A DNA stretch of 64,000 bases from Antribacter gilvus (lineage in GTDB: Bacteria > Actinomycetota > Actinomycetes > Actinomycetales > Cellulomonadaceae). The DNA is taken from assembly GCF_003946865.1 (NCBI RefSeq), contig NZ_QXTH01000001.1, positions 248,001-312,000 on the forward strand. The letters are read 5' to 3'. Every line of letters starts with the position of its first letter. The stretch's first letter is position 1. The notes under the pieces were generated by a model. The model worked only from the letters and a program-made list of their open reading frames with translations, had not been told where the DNA came from and did no database searches. The translations under genes and the position numbers were made by a program. Positions 1 through 11,660 of this stretch are shown in pieces.

Positions 1-2
1 AC

Positions 3-584
3 GTGATCTTCTACTACTCCACGACGCTGTGGCAGGCGGTCGGCTTCGAGGAGAGCCAGGCCTTCACGGTCTCGACGATCACGGCGGTCACCAACGTGGC
101 GGTCACCTTCATCGCGATCGCCCTGATCGACAAGGTGGGCCGCCGGCCGATCCTGCTCATCGGCTCGGCCGGCATGACGCTGAGCCTCGGGATCATGGCC
201 CTGGCGTTCACGCAGGCGACGGGCAGCGCCGACGACATCTCGCTGCCCGGGGCCTGGGGCCCCGTCGCACTGGTGGCGGCCAACGCCTTCGTCGTCTTCT
301 TCGGCGCCTCCTGGGGCCCGCTCGTCTGGGTCCTGCTCGGCGAGATGTTCCCCAACCGCATCCGCGCTGCCGCGCTGGGGGTCGCGGCCGGCATGCAGTG
401 GATCGCCAACTTCGCCATCACCCTGACGTTCCCGCCGATGCTCGCCGCGTGGGGTGCCACGATCCCGTACCTCATGTACGCGATCTTCGCCGCCCTCTCG
501 TTCGTCTTCGTCCTGACCCGTGTCCCGGAGACGAAGGGCAAGGAGCTGGAGGACATGGGGGACCAGGCGTACGTCCGAGGCTGA
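3..584 (+). CDS. MFS sugar-porter family transporter, C-terminal part (5' truncated by window)
   Basis: The first base pairs of the window are already inside this gene, so only the last ~193 residues are visible. It shows alternating hydrophobic segments, a DKVGRRP loop (the D-x-x-G-R-R signature between helices of MFS sugar porters) and a C-terminal PETKGKELED stretch, which is the PETKG signature of the same family. It should be a proton-coupled sugar permease in the cytoplasmic membrane; the substrate cannot be told from this half. It ends 364 bp before the next gene on the same strand, so it is probably not in that operon. Family assignment is firm, specificity unknown. Confidence 0.85.
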   Translation: MIFYYSTTLWQAVGFEESQAFTVSTITAVTNVAVTFIAIALIDKVGRRPILLIGSAGMTLSLGIMALAFTQATGSADDISLPGAWGPVALVAANAFVVFFGASWGPLVWVLLGEMFPNRIRAAALGVAAGMQWIANFAITLTFPPMLAAWGATIPYLMYAIFAALSFVFVLTRVPETKGKELEDMGDQAYVRG

Positions 585-948
585 GCGACCGGCAGGTAGG
601 GCGCAGACGGTCGCCTGAGGCGACGTACGTCACCCACAAGGTCGGCCGGAACCTCTTGGCAAGACGGGGTCTCCCGCTAGGATGGTCAACGCGACGCCGG
701 GCTGCGGTAGCCCCGGGCTCCACCTCAAGCCGCTTCGAGCGGCCCCGCGCCGAGAGGCGCTCCCGGTCCGGTGTCGCTCACCTTTCCCGCATCCTGGCCG
801 GTCCAGGTCCCCGGCAACGACGCCAGGGCGGGGCGGACCTTGTGCGGTCTGTCACGAGCCGTCAAAGTAACAATCATCAAATTGGCGACTATCCGGCGCC
901 GAGCCCTACGCTGAACCTGTTCCAGTGCCCTCCGAACGGGAGCAGCTC
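585..948. other. Intergenic region upstream of the phosphate transport pair
   Basis: No convincing gene is present. A short inverted repeat GTCGCCTGAGGCGAC lies at about 609-623, 25 bp after the transporter stop, and could help termination. The last 80 bp are relatively A/T-rich (around 868-900) and presumably hold the promoter of the DUF47-pit operon. I looked for a clear Pho-box repeat and did not see one. Confidence 0.4.
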
Positions 949-1569
949 GTGCGCCTGCGTCTCACGCCGCGTGACACCACGTATTTCGACCTTCTGGCCG
1001 CTCTGGCTCAGCACCTCGTTACCGGGGCGTCGCTCCTCGCGGAGCTGCTCGGAGCCGATCGCGCAGGCCGGGAGGAGCTCGCCGCACAGCTGCGCGACAT
1101 CGAGCACCTCGCCGACGACGCGACGCACTCGATCATGCGCCGTCTCAACCAGACCTTCGTCACCCCCTTCGACCGGGACGACATCTACGGCCTCGCTTCC
1201 GCTCTGGACGACTGCATGGACGACATGGAGGAGGCCGCCGACCTCATCGTCCTGTACAAGGTGGACCGCCTGCCCGACCGCGTGTCCGAGCAGGTCCAGG
1301 TGCTGCACCGCGCTGCTGAGCTCACGGCGGAGGCCATGCCCCGCCTGCGCTCCATGAACCAGCTCGCCGAATACTGGGTCGAGGTCAACCGCCTGGAGAA
1401 CCAGGCCGACAAGCTGCACCGCAAGCTCATCGCCCAGCTCTTCGACGACGTGACAGACCCCATCCTGCTCATCAAGCTGAAGGAGATCGTCGACGTCCTG
1501 GAGGACGCCGCGGACAACTTCGAGCGTGTGGCCAACATGGTCGAGACCATCGCGCTCAAGGAGTCCTGA
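949..1569 (+). CDS. DUF47/PhoU-like phosphate transport regulator
   Basis: An all-alpha protein of 206 aa of the DUF47 (YkaA/PhoU-like) family, which commonly pairs with PiT permeases and is thought to modulate low-affinity phosphate transport. Hallmarks are the N-terminal RLRLTPRDTTYFDLL, the charged helices around HLADDATHSIMRRLNQTFVTP and the repeated E-x-x-AD helical pattern. I prefer the GTG at 949 over the in-frame GTG at 925, because GGGAG at 938-942 is well spaced and homologues begin near this VRLRL motif. It sits 6 bp upstream of the PiT gene, so the two are surely co-transcribed. Confidence 0.85.
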   Translation: MRLRLTPRDTTYFDLLAALAQHLVTGASLLAELLGADRAGREELAAQLRDIEHLADDATHSIMRRLNQTFVTPFDRDDIYGLASALDDCMDDMEEAADLIVLYKVDRLPDRVSEQVQVLHRAAELTAEAMPRLRSMNQLAEYWVEVNRLENQADKLHRKLIAQLFDDVTDPILLIKLKEIVDVLEDAADNFERVANMVETIALKES

Positions 1570-1575
1570 GCCGTC

Positions 1576-2580
1576 GTGGAGACCGCACTCGTCGTGCTCG
1601 TTGTCGCGCTCGCCCTCGGCTTCGACTACACCAACGGCTTTCACGACGCCGCCAACGCGATCGCCACCTCGGTCTCGACCCGGGCGCTGACGCCGCGCGT
1701 GGCGCTCATCATGGCCGCTGCGATGAACTTCCTCGGTGCGCTCCTCGGCACCGAGGTCGCGGAGACCATCGCGAGGGAGATCGTGAACCTCGAGGGGACG
1801 TCGTCGCACGCCGCGCTGACGGTGGTGCTCTGCGCCCTGGTCGGGGCGATCGTCTGGAACCTGATCACCTGGTGGTTCGGCCTGCCGTCGTCGTCCACGC
1901 ACGCCCTCATCGGCGGGCTCGTGGGCGCGGGCCTGGCGGGCGGCATGACGGTCTTCTGGTCGGCCATCCTGGACAAGGTCGTCCTGCCGATGGTGGTCTC
2001 GCCGGTGGTGGGCTTCGCCCTCGCGTTCGTCGTCATGGTGGGCGTCCTCTGGATCTTCCGGAGCTCCGCACCGGCCCGGACCAACCGCAGGTTCCGCCTC
2101 GCGCAGACCGCGTCCGCGGCGGCGATGGCCCTGGGGCACGGCCTGCAGGACGCCCAGAAGACCATGGGCGTCATCTACCTCGCGCTCCTCACAGCCGGCT
2201 GGGCGGACCCGGACGCGGGCATCCCCCTGTGGGTCAAGCTCTCGGCCGCCGCGGCGATCTCGGCCGGCACGTACGCCGGTGGCTGGCGCATCATGCGCAC
2301 GCTCGGCCGCCGGATCATCGAGCTCGACCCGGCGCGCGGCTTCGTCGCGGAGTCGGTCTCGGCCGTGGTGCTCTACGTGAACGCCTTCGCGCTGCACGCG
2401 CCCGTGTCCACCACGCACACGATCACCTCGGCGATCATGGGCGTCGGCGCCACGCGCCGGCTCTCCGCGGTCCGCTGGGGCGTGGCGAAGAACATCGTCC
2501 TGGCATGGGTCTCCACGATCCCCGCTGCAGCCCTGGTGGCCGCGGTGACGACGTGGCTCCTCTCCCCGCTCCTGGCCTAG
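1576..2580 (+). CDS. pit: PiT-family inorganic phosphate permease
   Basis: A 334-aa polytopic membrane protein. Two inverted family signatures are visible: NGFHDAANAIA near residue 15 and the related STTHTITSAIMGVG near residue 280, with SSSTHALIGGLVGAG in between, as in PitA/PiT phosphate (metal-phosphate) symporters. The length is on the short side of the family but typical of actinobacterial members. The gene starts with GTG 6 bp after the DUF47 gene and forms a two-gene phosphate-uptake operon. It ends only 4 bp from the stop of the convergent mutT1-like gene, so termination must be tight or bidirectional. Proximity to ppk1 makes a local phosphate/polyphosphate theme. Confidence 0.92.
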   Translation: METALVVLVVALALGFDYTNGFHDAANAIATSVSTRALTPRVALIMAAAMNFLGALLGTEVAETIAREIVNLEGTSSHAALTVVLCALVGAIVWNLITWWFGLPSSSTHALIGGLVGAGLAGGMTVFWSAILDKVVLPMVVSPVVGFALAFVVMVGVLWIFRSSAPARTNRRFRLAQTASAAAMALGHGLQDAQKTMGVIYLALLTAGWADPDAGIPLWVKLSAAAAISAGTYAGGWRIMRTLGRRIIELDPARGFVAESVSAVVLYVNAFALHAPVSTTHTITSAIMGVGATRRLSAVRWGVAKNIVLAWVSTIPAAALVAAVTTWLLSPLLA

Positions 2581-2584
2581 CGAC

Positions 2585-3589
2585 TCAGTAGAGCGGGGGG
2601 CCGACCTTCTCCGCCGCCACGACCCTCGGTCCGTCCGGCGTGTCCACGACGTGCGCGACGAGGGCCTCTCCGGGCTCGAGGTAGGGATCGTCGGACGGCA
2701 GGGAGTCGGCCACCGAGCGGGGGGCGTGCTGGCCCAGCACGTCGAGGACCGTGGGCAGCACGGGCCGGTGGGTGCAGAGCAGGGCGGCGCCGTCGTCGAG
2801 CAGGGTGAGCACGGCGGCTGCGACCCGCGAGGGTGAGCGCTCGTGCTGCGCCTCGCTGAGGCTCTCGCTGAACGCGGGGCGCTGCCCGCTGGCGCGGATG
2901 TACGGCTCGATCGTGGCGGCGCACCGCTCCCAGCGGGAGGAGATGACGGTCTCCACGCCGTAGCCGGCCAGGACGGGCACGAGCGCCGCCGCCTGAGCGT
3001 GCCCGACCGGGGTCAGGGGTCGGTCCCGCTCCCCGCCGTGCCAGACCGTCCGCGGGAGCGCCCGGCCGTGGCGCGCGATGACGAGCACCCGGGTCGCCAG
3101 CTCCCCGGCCTCATGAGCGGCCACCAGGGCGTCCAGCGGGGCGCGGTCGGTCTCCCGGGTCAGGCGTTTCGCGGCCTTCTCGGTGTCCAGCCACTCGACA
3201 CCGTTGATCTCCGCCTCGTCCTGGTCGGCCACTGGGGCTCGTGCGGCGAGCGCGTACCCGTCGACGCTCCGCCGTGCCTTCCGGGCCGCCCAGTAGCGGA
3301 CCCGCTTCACGCGGCCTTCGGGCGTGAGGTACTGGAGGCCCGGGAGGGGCCGGCCGAGGATCACGGGCTTGCCCGTCTCCTCAGCGATCTCCCGGGCCGC
3401 TGCCGCCTGGTGCGACTCCCCCTCGTCGAGCTTGCCCTTGGGCCAGGACCAGTCGTCGTAGCGTGGCCGGTGGACCAGCTGGACCTGGAGCTCCCCGCCG
3501 CGCTCGCGCCAGACGATGCCGCCCGCCGTCTCGATCACCGGCGCGTGGGAGCCGGTCACCGGCGTCTCCATCAGCAGCGCGGTCCTCAC
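2585..3589 (-). CDS. mutT1: MutT1-like Nudix hydrolase / histidine phosphatase fusion
   Basis: A two-domain protein. The N-terminal Nudix domain has the full box at residues 52-73 (GKLDEGES ... REIAEETG). The C-terminal phosphoglycerate-mutase-like domain carries the catalytic ARHG motif at about 172-175. This arrangement matches mycobacterial MutT1, which hydrolyses 8-oxo-(d)GTP and diadenosine polyphosphates. In mycobacteria too the gene sits beside ppk1, which supports the call. The GTG start overlaps the ppk1 stop as GTGA, implying translational coupling; an in-frame ATG at 3571 is an alternative start. It would work in the cytosol, sanitising oxidised nucleotides; the biochemistry is inferred from the family. 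Confidence 0.85.
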   Translation of the reverse strand: MRTALLMETPVTGSHAPVIETAGGIVWRERGGELQVQLVHRPRYDDWSWPKGKLDEGESHQAAAAREIAEETGKPVILGRPLPGLQYLTPEGRVKRVRYWAARKARRSVDGYALAARAPVADQDEAEINGVEWLDTEKAAKRLTRETDRAPLDALVAAHEAGELATRVLVIARHGRALPRTVWHGGERDRPLTPVGHAQAAALVPVLAGYGVETVISSRWERCAATIEPYIRASGQRPAFSESLSEAQHERSPSRVAAAVLTLLDDGAALLCTHRPVLPTVLDVLGQHAPRSVADSLPSDDPYLEPGEALVAHVVDTPDGPRVVAAEKVGPPLY

Positions 3590-6012
3590 CGGACGGGCTC
3601 GAGGCGCCGCCGCTGGCGCTGGATGAGAAGGGCCTGCATGTCGCGCAGCGGCTCGTCGTCCGGTCCGCTGGCGTGGCGCTCCCACGTCCCGTCGGGCTGC
3701 AGGTGCCAGGACGCCGTGTCGTCGGCCATCGAGGTGTCGATCAGCTCGACGATCTCGGCCACGTGCCCGGGGTCCGTGAGGCGGACGAGCGTCTCGACGC
3801 GGCGGTCGAGGTTGCGGTGCATCAGGTCCGCCGAGCCGATGAACACCTCGGGACCGCTGTCGGGTCCCTCGGCGATGGCGGGGCCCGCCGAGTTCGCGAA
3901 CGCGAAGAGCCGGGAGTGCTCCAGGAACCGGCCGAGCACCGACCGGACGCGGATGTTCTCGCTGAGGCCGGGGACGCCGGGGCGCAGCGAGCAGATGCCG
4001 CGCACCAGGAGGTCCACCTTCACGCCGTCCTGCGAGGCCCGGTAGAGAGCGTCGATCACCGTCTCGTCCACGGCCGAGTTGACCTTGATCTTGACCCAGG
4101 CCTCGTGACCTGCGCGGGCCGCCTCTGCCTCGCGCTCGATGCGCTCGACGAGGCCGGTGCGGACGCTGCGGGGCGCGACGAGCAGTCGGTGGAACCGGGA
4201 CTGCGGCGCGTAGCCCGAGAGCTGGTTGAACAGCCGCGTGAGGTCCTGGCCCACGTCCGGGTCGCAGGTGAGCAGGCCGTGGTCGGTGTACATGCGGGCG
4301 GTCTTGGGGTGGTAGTTGCCCGTCCCGACGTGGCAGTAGCGCAGGAGCGAGCCGTCGCGCTCCTGCCGTACCACGAGCGACAGCTTGCAGTGGGTCTTGA
4401 GCCCGACGATCCCGTACACCACGTGCACGCCCGCCTGCTCGAGCTTGCGCGCCCACGAGATGTTGGCCTCCTCGTCGAAGCGCGCCTTGATCTCGACGAG
4501 AGCGAGCACCTGCTTGCCGGCCTGGGCGGCGTCGATGAGGGCGTCCACGATGGGGGAGTCGCCGGAGGTGCGGTAGAGCGTCTGCTTGATGGCGAGGACG
4601 GCCGGGTCCGCCGCCGCCTGCTCCAGGAACGTCTGCACCGACGTGGAGAACGAGTCGTACGGGTGGTGGAGCAGGACGTCGCGCCGCCGGATCGCCGCGA
4701 AGACGTCGGACGCTGTGGCGCTCTCCACCTCGGCGAGCTGCCGGTGCGTGGTCGGCACGAACGGCGGGTAGTGCAGCGCCGTGAGGTCGAGGTCCGCGAT
4801 GAGGTTCAGGCCGGTGAGGTCGAGGAGCGACGGCAGCGTGTAGACCTCCTCGTCGCGCACGCCGAGCTCGCGGACGATGAGGTCCAGGATGCGCGCGCTG
4901 ATGCCCTCGGCGATCTCGAGGCGCACCGGCGGGCCGAAGCGCCTGCGGAGCAGCTCCTTCTCCATGGCCTGGAGCAGGTTCTCGGCGTCGTCCTCCTCGA
5001 CCTCCACGTCCTCGTTGCGGGTGACGCGGAACGTGTGGTGCTCCCGCACCTCCATGCCGGGGAAGAGATAGTCGAGGTGCTGCGCGATGACGTCCTCGAT
5101 CGGCACGAACGACATGGGCCCGCGCTGCGGGTCGGCCTTGCGCGTCCCGGGCCGGCGCGGCTTGCCGGTCGCGTCCACCGCGATGAAACGCGGCAGCAGC
5201 GGCGGCACCTTGACGCGCGCGAAGTGCTCCTTGCCCGTGGCGGGGTTGGCGACCACGACGGCCAGGTTCAGCGACAGTCCCGAGATGTAGGGGAAGGGGT
5301 GCGCCGGGTCGACTGCCAGAGGGGTCAGCACCGGGAAGATCTGCCGGCGGAAGAACTTGTGCAGCCGCTCCTGCTCACGCTGCTCCAGCTCGTCCCAGTG
5401 GACGAGCGTGATGCCCTCGGACGCCAGCGCGGGCTGCACCTCGTCCTGGAACAGTCGTGCGTGGCGGACCATCAGCTCGTGCGCGCCGTCCGAGATGCCG
5501 CGCAGCACCTCGCGCGGGGCGAGGCCCGAGGCGCTCGTGACCGCGATGCCGGTGGCGATACGGCGCTTCAGGCCGGCGACCCGGACCATGAAGAACTCGT
5601 CCAGGTTCGACGCGAAGATGGCCAGGAAACGTACACGCTCGAGCAGCGGTATGCGGTCGTCCTCGGCGAGCTCCAGCACGCGCCGGTTGAACGCGAGCCA
5701 GCTGAGCTCCCGGTCGGCGAACCGGTCTGCGGGGAGGGGGTCGGCCACAGCCTGCGCCGCCGCGGCGAGCTGCGCCTCGTCGGCTGGATCCTCCGCGATG
5801 TGCTCGGCGATGTGGGCGGCCAGGCTCGGGTCGATCGCACGGGGCGCAAGGGCAGGCTGTTGGTGCACGACGCGGGTCTCCTCCTCGGTCTTCACGGACG
5901 CCCTCACCTCGGGGGCGGGGGCCGACTTCGTCGCCACGGCAGCGCTGACGGTCCCGACGAACCGGCCCCGCGCGTCTCGAGTCCTGGAGCTTCGTCCTGT
6001 GGCGTCCTTCAT
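3586..6012 (-). CDS. ppk1: Polyphosphate kinase 1
   Basis: PPK1 reversibly transfers the ATP gamma-phosphate onto polyphosphate. The protein is 808 aa, longer than the usual ~690-740. The first ~95 residues are a charged, low-complexity extension before the conserved core that opens with [19 protein letters not shown]. The PLD-like catalytic region has KTHCKLSLV (His541) and [10 protein letters not shown] (His561), corresponding by spacing to the two histidines of E. coli PPK, one of which is autophosphorylated. It is first of a two-gene unit with mutT1. A DUF47-PiT phosphate operon ends tail-to-tail with that unit. The function call is firm; the role of the N-terminal extension is unknown. 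Confidence 0.95.
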   Translation of the reverse strand: MKDATGRSSRTRDARGRFVGTVSAAVATKSAPAPEVRASVKTEEETRVVHQQPALAPRAIDPSLAAHIAEHIAEDPADEAQLAAAAQAVADPLPADRFADRELSWLAFNRRVLELAEDDRIPLLERVRFLAIFASNLDEFFMVRVAGLKRRIATGIAVTSASGLAPREVLRGISDGAHELMVRHARLFQDEVQPALASEGITLVHWDELEQREQERLHKFFRRQIFPVLTPLAVDPAHPFPYISGLSLNLAVVVANPATGKEHFARVKVPPLLPRFIAVDATGKPRRPGTRKADPQRGPMSFVPIEDVIAQHLDYLFPGMEVREHHTFRVTRNEDVEVEEDDAENLLQAMEKELLRRRFGPPVRLEIAEGISARILDLIVRELGVRDEEVYTLPSLLDLTGLNLIADLDLTALHYPPFVPTTHRQLAEVESATASDVFAAIRRRDVLLHHPYDSFSTSVQTFLEQAAADPAVLAIKQTLYRTSGDSPIVDALIDAAQAGKQVLALVEIKARFDEEANISWARKLEQAGVHVVYGIVGLKTHCKLSLVVRQERDGSLLRYCHVGTGNYHPKTARMYTDHGLLTCDPDVGQDLTRLFNQLSGYAPQSRFHRLLVAPRSVRTGLVERIEREAEAARAGHEAWVKIKVNSAVDETVIDALYRASQDGVKVDLLVRGICSLRPGVPGLSENIRVRSVLGRFLEHSRLFAFANSAGPAIAEGPDSGPEVFIGSADLMHRNLDRRVETLVRLTDPGHVAEIVELIDTSMADDTASWHLQPDGTWERHASGPDDEPLRDMQALLIQRQRRRLEPVR

Positions 6013-6068
6013 GCCCTCATGGTGTCACCGTCGGATGAACCGTGGGTGACGAGTTTCCCTAGTTTGAG

Positions 6069-7019
6069 TCAGGCCCGTGTGTACTGCACGTGGGAACCGG
6101 CCCGGGTGAAGCCCGCCTTCTCGTAGGTGGCGAGGGCGGGTGTGTTGTCCCCCTCCACGTACAGGACCGCTCGTGTGCAGCCGACCTCTGCGAGGTGTGC
6201 CAGGGCCACGCTCGTCAGGAGACTTCCCAGGCCGAGGCTCTGCGACTCGGGGGCCACGCCGACCACGTAGATCTCGCCGTCGCGGGTGCCGTCCGGCCCT
6301 GGCTGCTCCACCTTGGTCCAGAGGAAGGCCCGGAGGGCGGGCTCGCCGCTGTCGGCCGACTCCACGAGGAAGAAGCCGTCCGGGTCGAACCAGGGCTCGG
6401 CCTGCCGGGCCGCGAGGTCCGCCGGCGAGAGGCGGCCCTGCTCCGGGTGCGACGCGAACGCGCGGGCGTTGAGGCCGAGCCACGCGCCGTCGTCGTGCCC
6501 CGGGACGAAGGTCCGGAGGCGCAGGCCGACGGGAACAGGCCGGGGGGCCGGAAGGTCCTTGTCCAGGGGCCGGGCCAGGAAGAGGAGCTCGCGTGCGGGA
6601 CGGTAGCCGGCCTTCTCGGCGAGTCCGCGCGCCTCCGGCAGGTCGCCGTGGGCCCACACGTGCAACGTCTTCCCGTGCTGGCCCGGCTCGCCCGACCGGG
6701 CGGGGAGCGTCGCGTCGCGCTCGGCGATCCGCAGGAGGAGGCGCCCGGTGCCGTTCCGGCGGCGCTCGGGCCGCACCACGAGCTCGGCGCTCGCCACGTC
6801 GCCCGAGCGGTCGATCTGCGCGTAGCCGATGGTCGCGCCGAGCTTGTCGTGCGCGACGACGTGCGTCACCCACTCGTCGTCGACCGAGAGGTTCAGGAGG
6901 AACTGTTCCGAGAGCGGCGCCACGCCGTCGTGCTGCTCGGCGGCGGCGGCCAACTCCCGGACCGCGCGCTGCGCGGCGGGGTCGAGGGGGCCGATCTCGA
7001 AGGGAGGAGCGATGAGCAC
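6069..7019 (-). CDS. mshD: Mycothiol synthase
   Basis: A 316-aa protein made of two tandem GNAT acetyltransferase domains, the architecture of MshD. MshD acetylates cysteinyl-glucosaminyl-inositol with acetyl-CoA in the last step of mycothiol synthesis. The first GNAT half contains [15 protein letters not shown] (an acetyl-CoA-binding R-x-x-G-x-G/A variant). The second contains [17 protein letters not shown] and ends with the conserved [17 protein letters not shown] stretch. The start is a GTG. It stands alone between ppk1 and acs, with a strong palindrome upstream. Mycothiol is restricted to Actinomycetota, so the gene also marks the host lineage. Confidence 0.93.
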   Translation of the reverse strand: MLIAPPFEIGPLDPAAQRAVRELAAAAEQHDGVAPLSEQFLLNLSVDDEWVTHVVAHDKLGATIGYAQIDRSGDVASAELVVRPERRRNGTGRLLLRIAERDATLPARSGEPGQHGKTLHVWAHGDLPEARGLAEKAGYRPARELLFLARPLDKDLPAPRPVPVGLRLRTFVPGHDDGAWLGLNARAFASHPEQGRLSPADLAARQAEPWFDPDGFFLVESADSGEPALRAFLWTKVEQPGPDGTRDGEIYVVGVAPESQSLGLGSLLTSVALAHLAEVGCTRAVLYVEGDNTPALATYEKAGFTRAGSHVQYTRA

Positions 7020-7066
7020 AGGCCCATCCTCCCCCAGGCCCGCTCGGACAGGCGGCCGGCCACCCC

Positions 7067-7107
7067 GCCGAGGTAGTGCCTTCGTCGGACGAAGGCACTA
7101 CCTCGGC
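7067..7107. repeat. 20-bp-arm perfect palindrome, GCCGAGGTAGT hairpin family
   Basis: Arms 7067-7086 and 7088-7107 are perfect reverse complements around one central base. The outer GCCGAGGTAGT is shared with the palindrome at 54927-54973, while the inner part differs and is compensated on both arms. It lies just downstream of acs and may serve as its factor-independent terminator, although there is no U-tract. It could equally be a member of a dispersed REP-like family. Confidence 0.75.
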
Positions 7108-7116
7108 ACCGGGATA

Positions 7117-9150
<2,034 letters not shown>

Positions 9151-9221
9151 GGCGACCTCCGGTGCGCGTCTTCGCGGGTGCGACGGCAGGATTTGGAAGG
9201 ACTCCTGCCTTGTGGAGTTTA

Positions 9222-9302
9222 ACCGGGGTCAGAGACCCCGGTCACAGTCTGAGACGGTACCGCTTCTTTGCTCCGCACCGAAGCCCGGCTTACCAGCCGG
9301 GC
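9222..9302. repeat. Two short hairpins in the acs divergent promoter region
   Basis: ACCGGGGTC/GACCCCGGT (9222-9230 and 9234-9242, 3-nt loop) and GCCCGGCT/AGCCGGGC (9283-9290 and 9295-9302, 4-nt loop) are perfect short stems. They lie between the start of acs (minus) and the start of the flavin oxidoreductase (plus). They could be operators or 5'-UTR hairpins; nothing identifies a regulator. Confidence 0.5.
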
Positions 9303-9348
9303 ATGCCCGTCGGGAACACGTCGCGGCCGGTGTGGTGTTTGCCTCGGC

Positions 9349-10473
9349 GTGAGCAGACTCTTCGAACCGGTCACCCTCCGTGGCCTCACCTTCCCGAACC
9401 GTGCCTGGGTGGCCCCGATGTGCCAGTACTCCGCCACCGGCGGGATGCCCGACGACTGGCACCTCGTGCACTACGGGTCGCTCGCCACGGGCGGGTTCGG
9501 TCTCGTGGTGACCGAGGCGACCGCCGTTGTGCCCGAGGGCCGGATCAGCCCGCAGGACACCGGCCTGTGGAACGACGACCAGCTCGCGGCCTGGGCCCGC
9601 GTGGTCGCGTTCGCGCACGACCGCGGCACCCTCATGGGAATCCAGCTCGCGCACGCCGGGCGTAAGGCCTCGGAGTTCCGGCCGTGGGCACCTGAGAGCG
9701 GCAGCGTCCCGGTGTCCGACGGCGGCTGGGCCACCGTGGCGCCGTCGGCCGTGGCGCACGACGGGCTCGCTGCGCCGCGCGCGCTCGAGGCCGACGAGGT
9801 CGCCGCGGTGCCGGAGGCGTTCGCGGCCGCCGCTGTCCGGGCCGACCGGGCGGGCTTCGACGTGGTCGAGGTGCACGCGGCCCACGGCTACCCGCTGCAC
9901 CAGTTCCTGTCGCCGATCGCGAACCGGCGCGACGACGAGTACGGCGGCACGCTCGAGAACCGCGCACGCCTGCTCATCGAGGTGGTCGACGCCGTCCGGG
10001 CCGTCTGGCCGGCGGAGAAGCCCTTGTTCGTGCGGGTGTCCGCCACGGACTGGCGCGAGGACGGGCTCACGGTCGAGGACGTCGCGCTCGTGGCCGAGGA
10101 GCTCTCCCGGCACGGCGTCGACCTGGTCGACGTCTCGACGGGCGGGGTCGCGCCGGCGACCATCCCGACCGGACCGGGGTATCAGGTGCCGTTCGCCCGC
10201 CGCATCCGCGAGGTGTCGGGGCTGCCGGTGAGTGCGGTCGGGCTGATCAGCGAGCCGCTGCACGCGGAGGAGGTGGTCGCGGGCGGGGCGGCCGACGTCG
10301 TCATGCTCGGACGGGCGGCGCTGCGAGACCCGCGCTGGGCCCTGCGCGCGGCCCACGAGCTGGGTGTCGTTGCGGGGACGAGCCGCGTCCCGGCCGAGTC
10401 GGGGGTGTCCTGGCAGCCGCAGTACGAGCGCGCCCCGTGGAGGTCCGAGATGGCCATGGCGCAGCGGGGGTAA
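9349..10473 (+). CDS. Old Yellow Enzyme family NADH:flavin oxidoreductase (YqjM-like)
   Basis: This FMN-dependent ene-reductase of the YqjM/XenA class reduces activated C=C bonds with NAD(P)H. The N-terminal APMCQYSA places a cysteine at residue 25 and a tyrosine at 27, matching the YqjM Cys26/Tyr28 pair. HAGRK and VHAAHGYPLHQFLSP form the substrate and FMN pocket, and the C-terminal VMLGRAALRDP binds the FMN phosphate. The GTG at 9349 was chosen because homologues begin directly at the SRLFEPVTLRGLTFPN strand. Upstream in-frame sequence is not protein-like. The gene has no operon partner, and its natural substrate is unknown. Confidence 0.88.
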   Translation: MSRLFEPVTLRGLTFPNRAWVAPMCQYSATGGMPDDWHLVHYGSLATGGFGLVVTEATAVVPEGRISPQDTGLWNDDQLAAWARVVAFAHDRGTLMGIQLAHAGRKASEFRPWAPESGSVPVSDGGWATVAPSAVAHDGLAAPRALEADEVAAVPEAFAAAAVRADRAGFDVVEVHAAHGYPLHQFLSPIANRRDDEYGGTLENRARLLIEVVDAVRAVWPAEKPLFVRVSATDWREDGLTVEDVALVAEELSRHGVDLVDVSTGGVAPATIPTGPGYQVPFARRIREVSGLPVSAVGLISEPLHAEEVVAGGAADVVMLGRAALRDPRWALRAAHELGVVAGTSRVPAESGVSWQPQYERAPWRSEMAMAQRG

Positions 10474-10907
10474 TTGCTTTTCCGCCGGTGTGCGAGGTGT
10501 GGTGGAAATGCCCGCCGTATCGATTCGCCGTGTGGCCGGGCCGCGCCGCGTGATTGTCGCGAATCAATCAGGCGGCAGGCCCGGCCACCACGGTGGCGAG
10601 TTTCTCGATCCCACGAGTACGGCATCCGGGAGCTTCCTCAGCCGGATGCCGCGCTCGCCAGCTGGACGGGGACTATCAGGCGCTGCTTGCTCCGTCGCAT
10701 CGGGTCAAGCCCGCTCGACGAGTCCTGATGTGGACTTCCTGCGCGTGGGTGTCCGCCGTCCTGTGTTTCTTGCTGTGGTGCCCATCACAGCAACTTCTCA
10801 ATGCGTGCGCAACGGGTGCAGGGATATCTTCACAATTAACGCTGTGATGTTCATGTGTTCCAGGTTTTCATTGGTTTCGGAAATAACTTGGCGAACGCGC
10901 TTCCCCG
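10474..10907. other. Non-coding, less GC-rich gap with two hairpins
   Basis: No credible gene is seen. An imperfect long stem (GTGGCCGGGCC ... GGCCCGGCCAC, about 10532-10592) and a perfect 9-bp stem GGCATCCGG/CCGGATGCC (10621-10629 and 10642-10650) lie downstream of the oxidoreductase and may terminate it. The last 120 bp, around 10800-10907, are notably A/T-rich for this genome, suggesting decayed or transferred DNA. Confidence 0.4.
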
Positions 10908-11486
10908 TTACCTGGGATTGCCTGTGGAAGGGACTTCCAGGGGGCGAAGGTAACGGCGGCAGATGTGCACCCGGGCGAACCTTGCCCGGAGCTCGGTCTC
11001 CCGCTCGACCGGAGCGTGCAGGAACGCGGTCTGCAGGGTGAGCCCGTCGGGGGCTGTGAGCCCGTCCGACGGCTCGTCCCAGCCCTTGTAGACGTGGAGG
11101 TACCGGTACGCCTCGGCGAAGCCTGTTGCCTGGTACCAGGCGTTGGCCACGGGATCCTCGCGCGTCCAGGCGTCGACCTCGGTGGCACCCCGGTCGCTGA
11201 GCTCCGGAAGTGCGGCGTCCAGGAGGGCGCTCGCGATCCCTTTGCGGGCGTGGTCGGGATGCACGGCGATCGTGTCGATGGTGGCGAGCCCGCCGTCGAT
11301 CTCGACGTCGAGGATGCCGGCGATCTCGTTCTCCGCCTCGGCGACGAGCCGGACGGCAGGCAGCTCGAAGGTGGTGGGGCGGGTCTTGACGTCGTCGAAG
11401 TACTGGGTGCCGAGAAACGACAGGACGCGGCACCGCAGCCACCCGGTCTCGTCGGGGTCTGCGTACGGGCGGATCAGGATGGTCAT
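10908..11486 (-). CDS. GNAT-family N-acetyltransferase
   Basis: A protein of 192 aa with a single GNAT fold. The acetyl-CoA-binding motif A is seen as IAVHPDHARKGIASALL, followed by the late beta-alpha unit NAWYQATGFAEAYRYLHVYKGW typical of the family. The ATG at 11486 starts at TILIRPYADPDE, the usual GNAT opening, and was preferred to the longer upstream reading. Substrate unknown. It lies alone, 170 bp from the convergently placed end of the HAD phosphatase neighbour. Confidence 0.82.
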   Translation of the reverse strand: MTILIRPYADPDETGWLRCRVLSFLGTQYFDDVKTRPTTFELPAVRLVAEAENEIAGILDVEIDGGLATIDTIAVHPDHARKGIASALLDAALPELSDRGATEVDAWTREDPVANAWYQATGFAEAYRYLHVYKGWDEPSDGLTAPDGLTLQTAFLHAPVERETELRARFARVHICRRYLRPLEVPSTGNPR

Positions 11487-11660
11487 GGGGTTCCGATCGT
11501 CGGAGGGCAGGCTGGAGCGACGCGGGCGCTGGCCCGCGGTCGTGACGGCGGAGGCCTCAGTACGACGACATGGCGCGATGCTCGCGGTTCCGGGGCAGTC
11601 TGGCGAGGGAAATACGGGCGAGCTACCGATCACGCGGGCCCGCGGTCGGTCGGGCGGCTG

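Noticed and set aside
889-2418. Long open frame antisense to the DUF47 and pit genes
   Set aside because: Arg/Asp/His-rich shadow typical of high-GC antisense frames; the plus strand encodes recognisable proteins.
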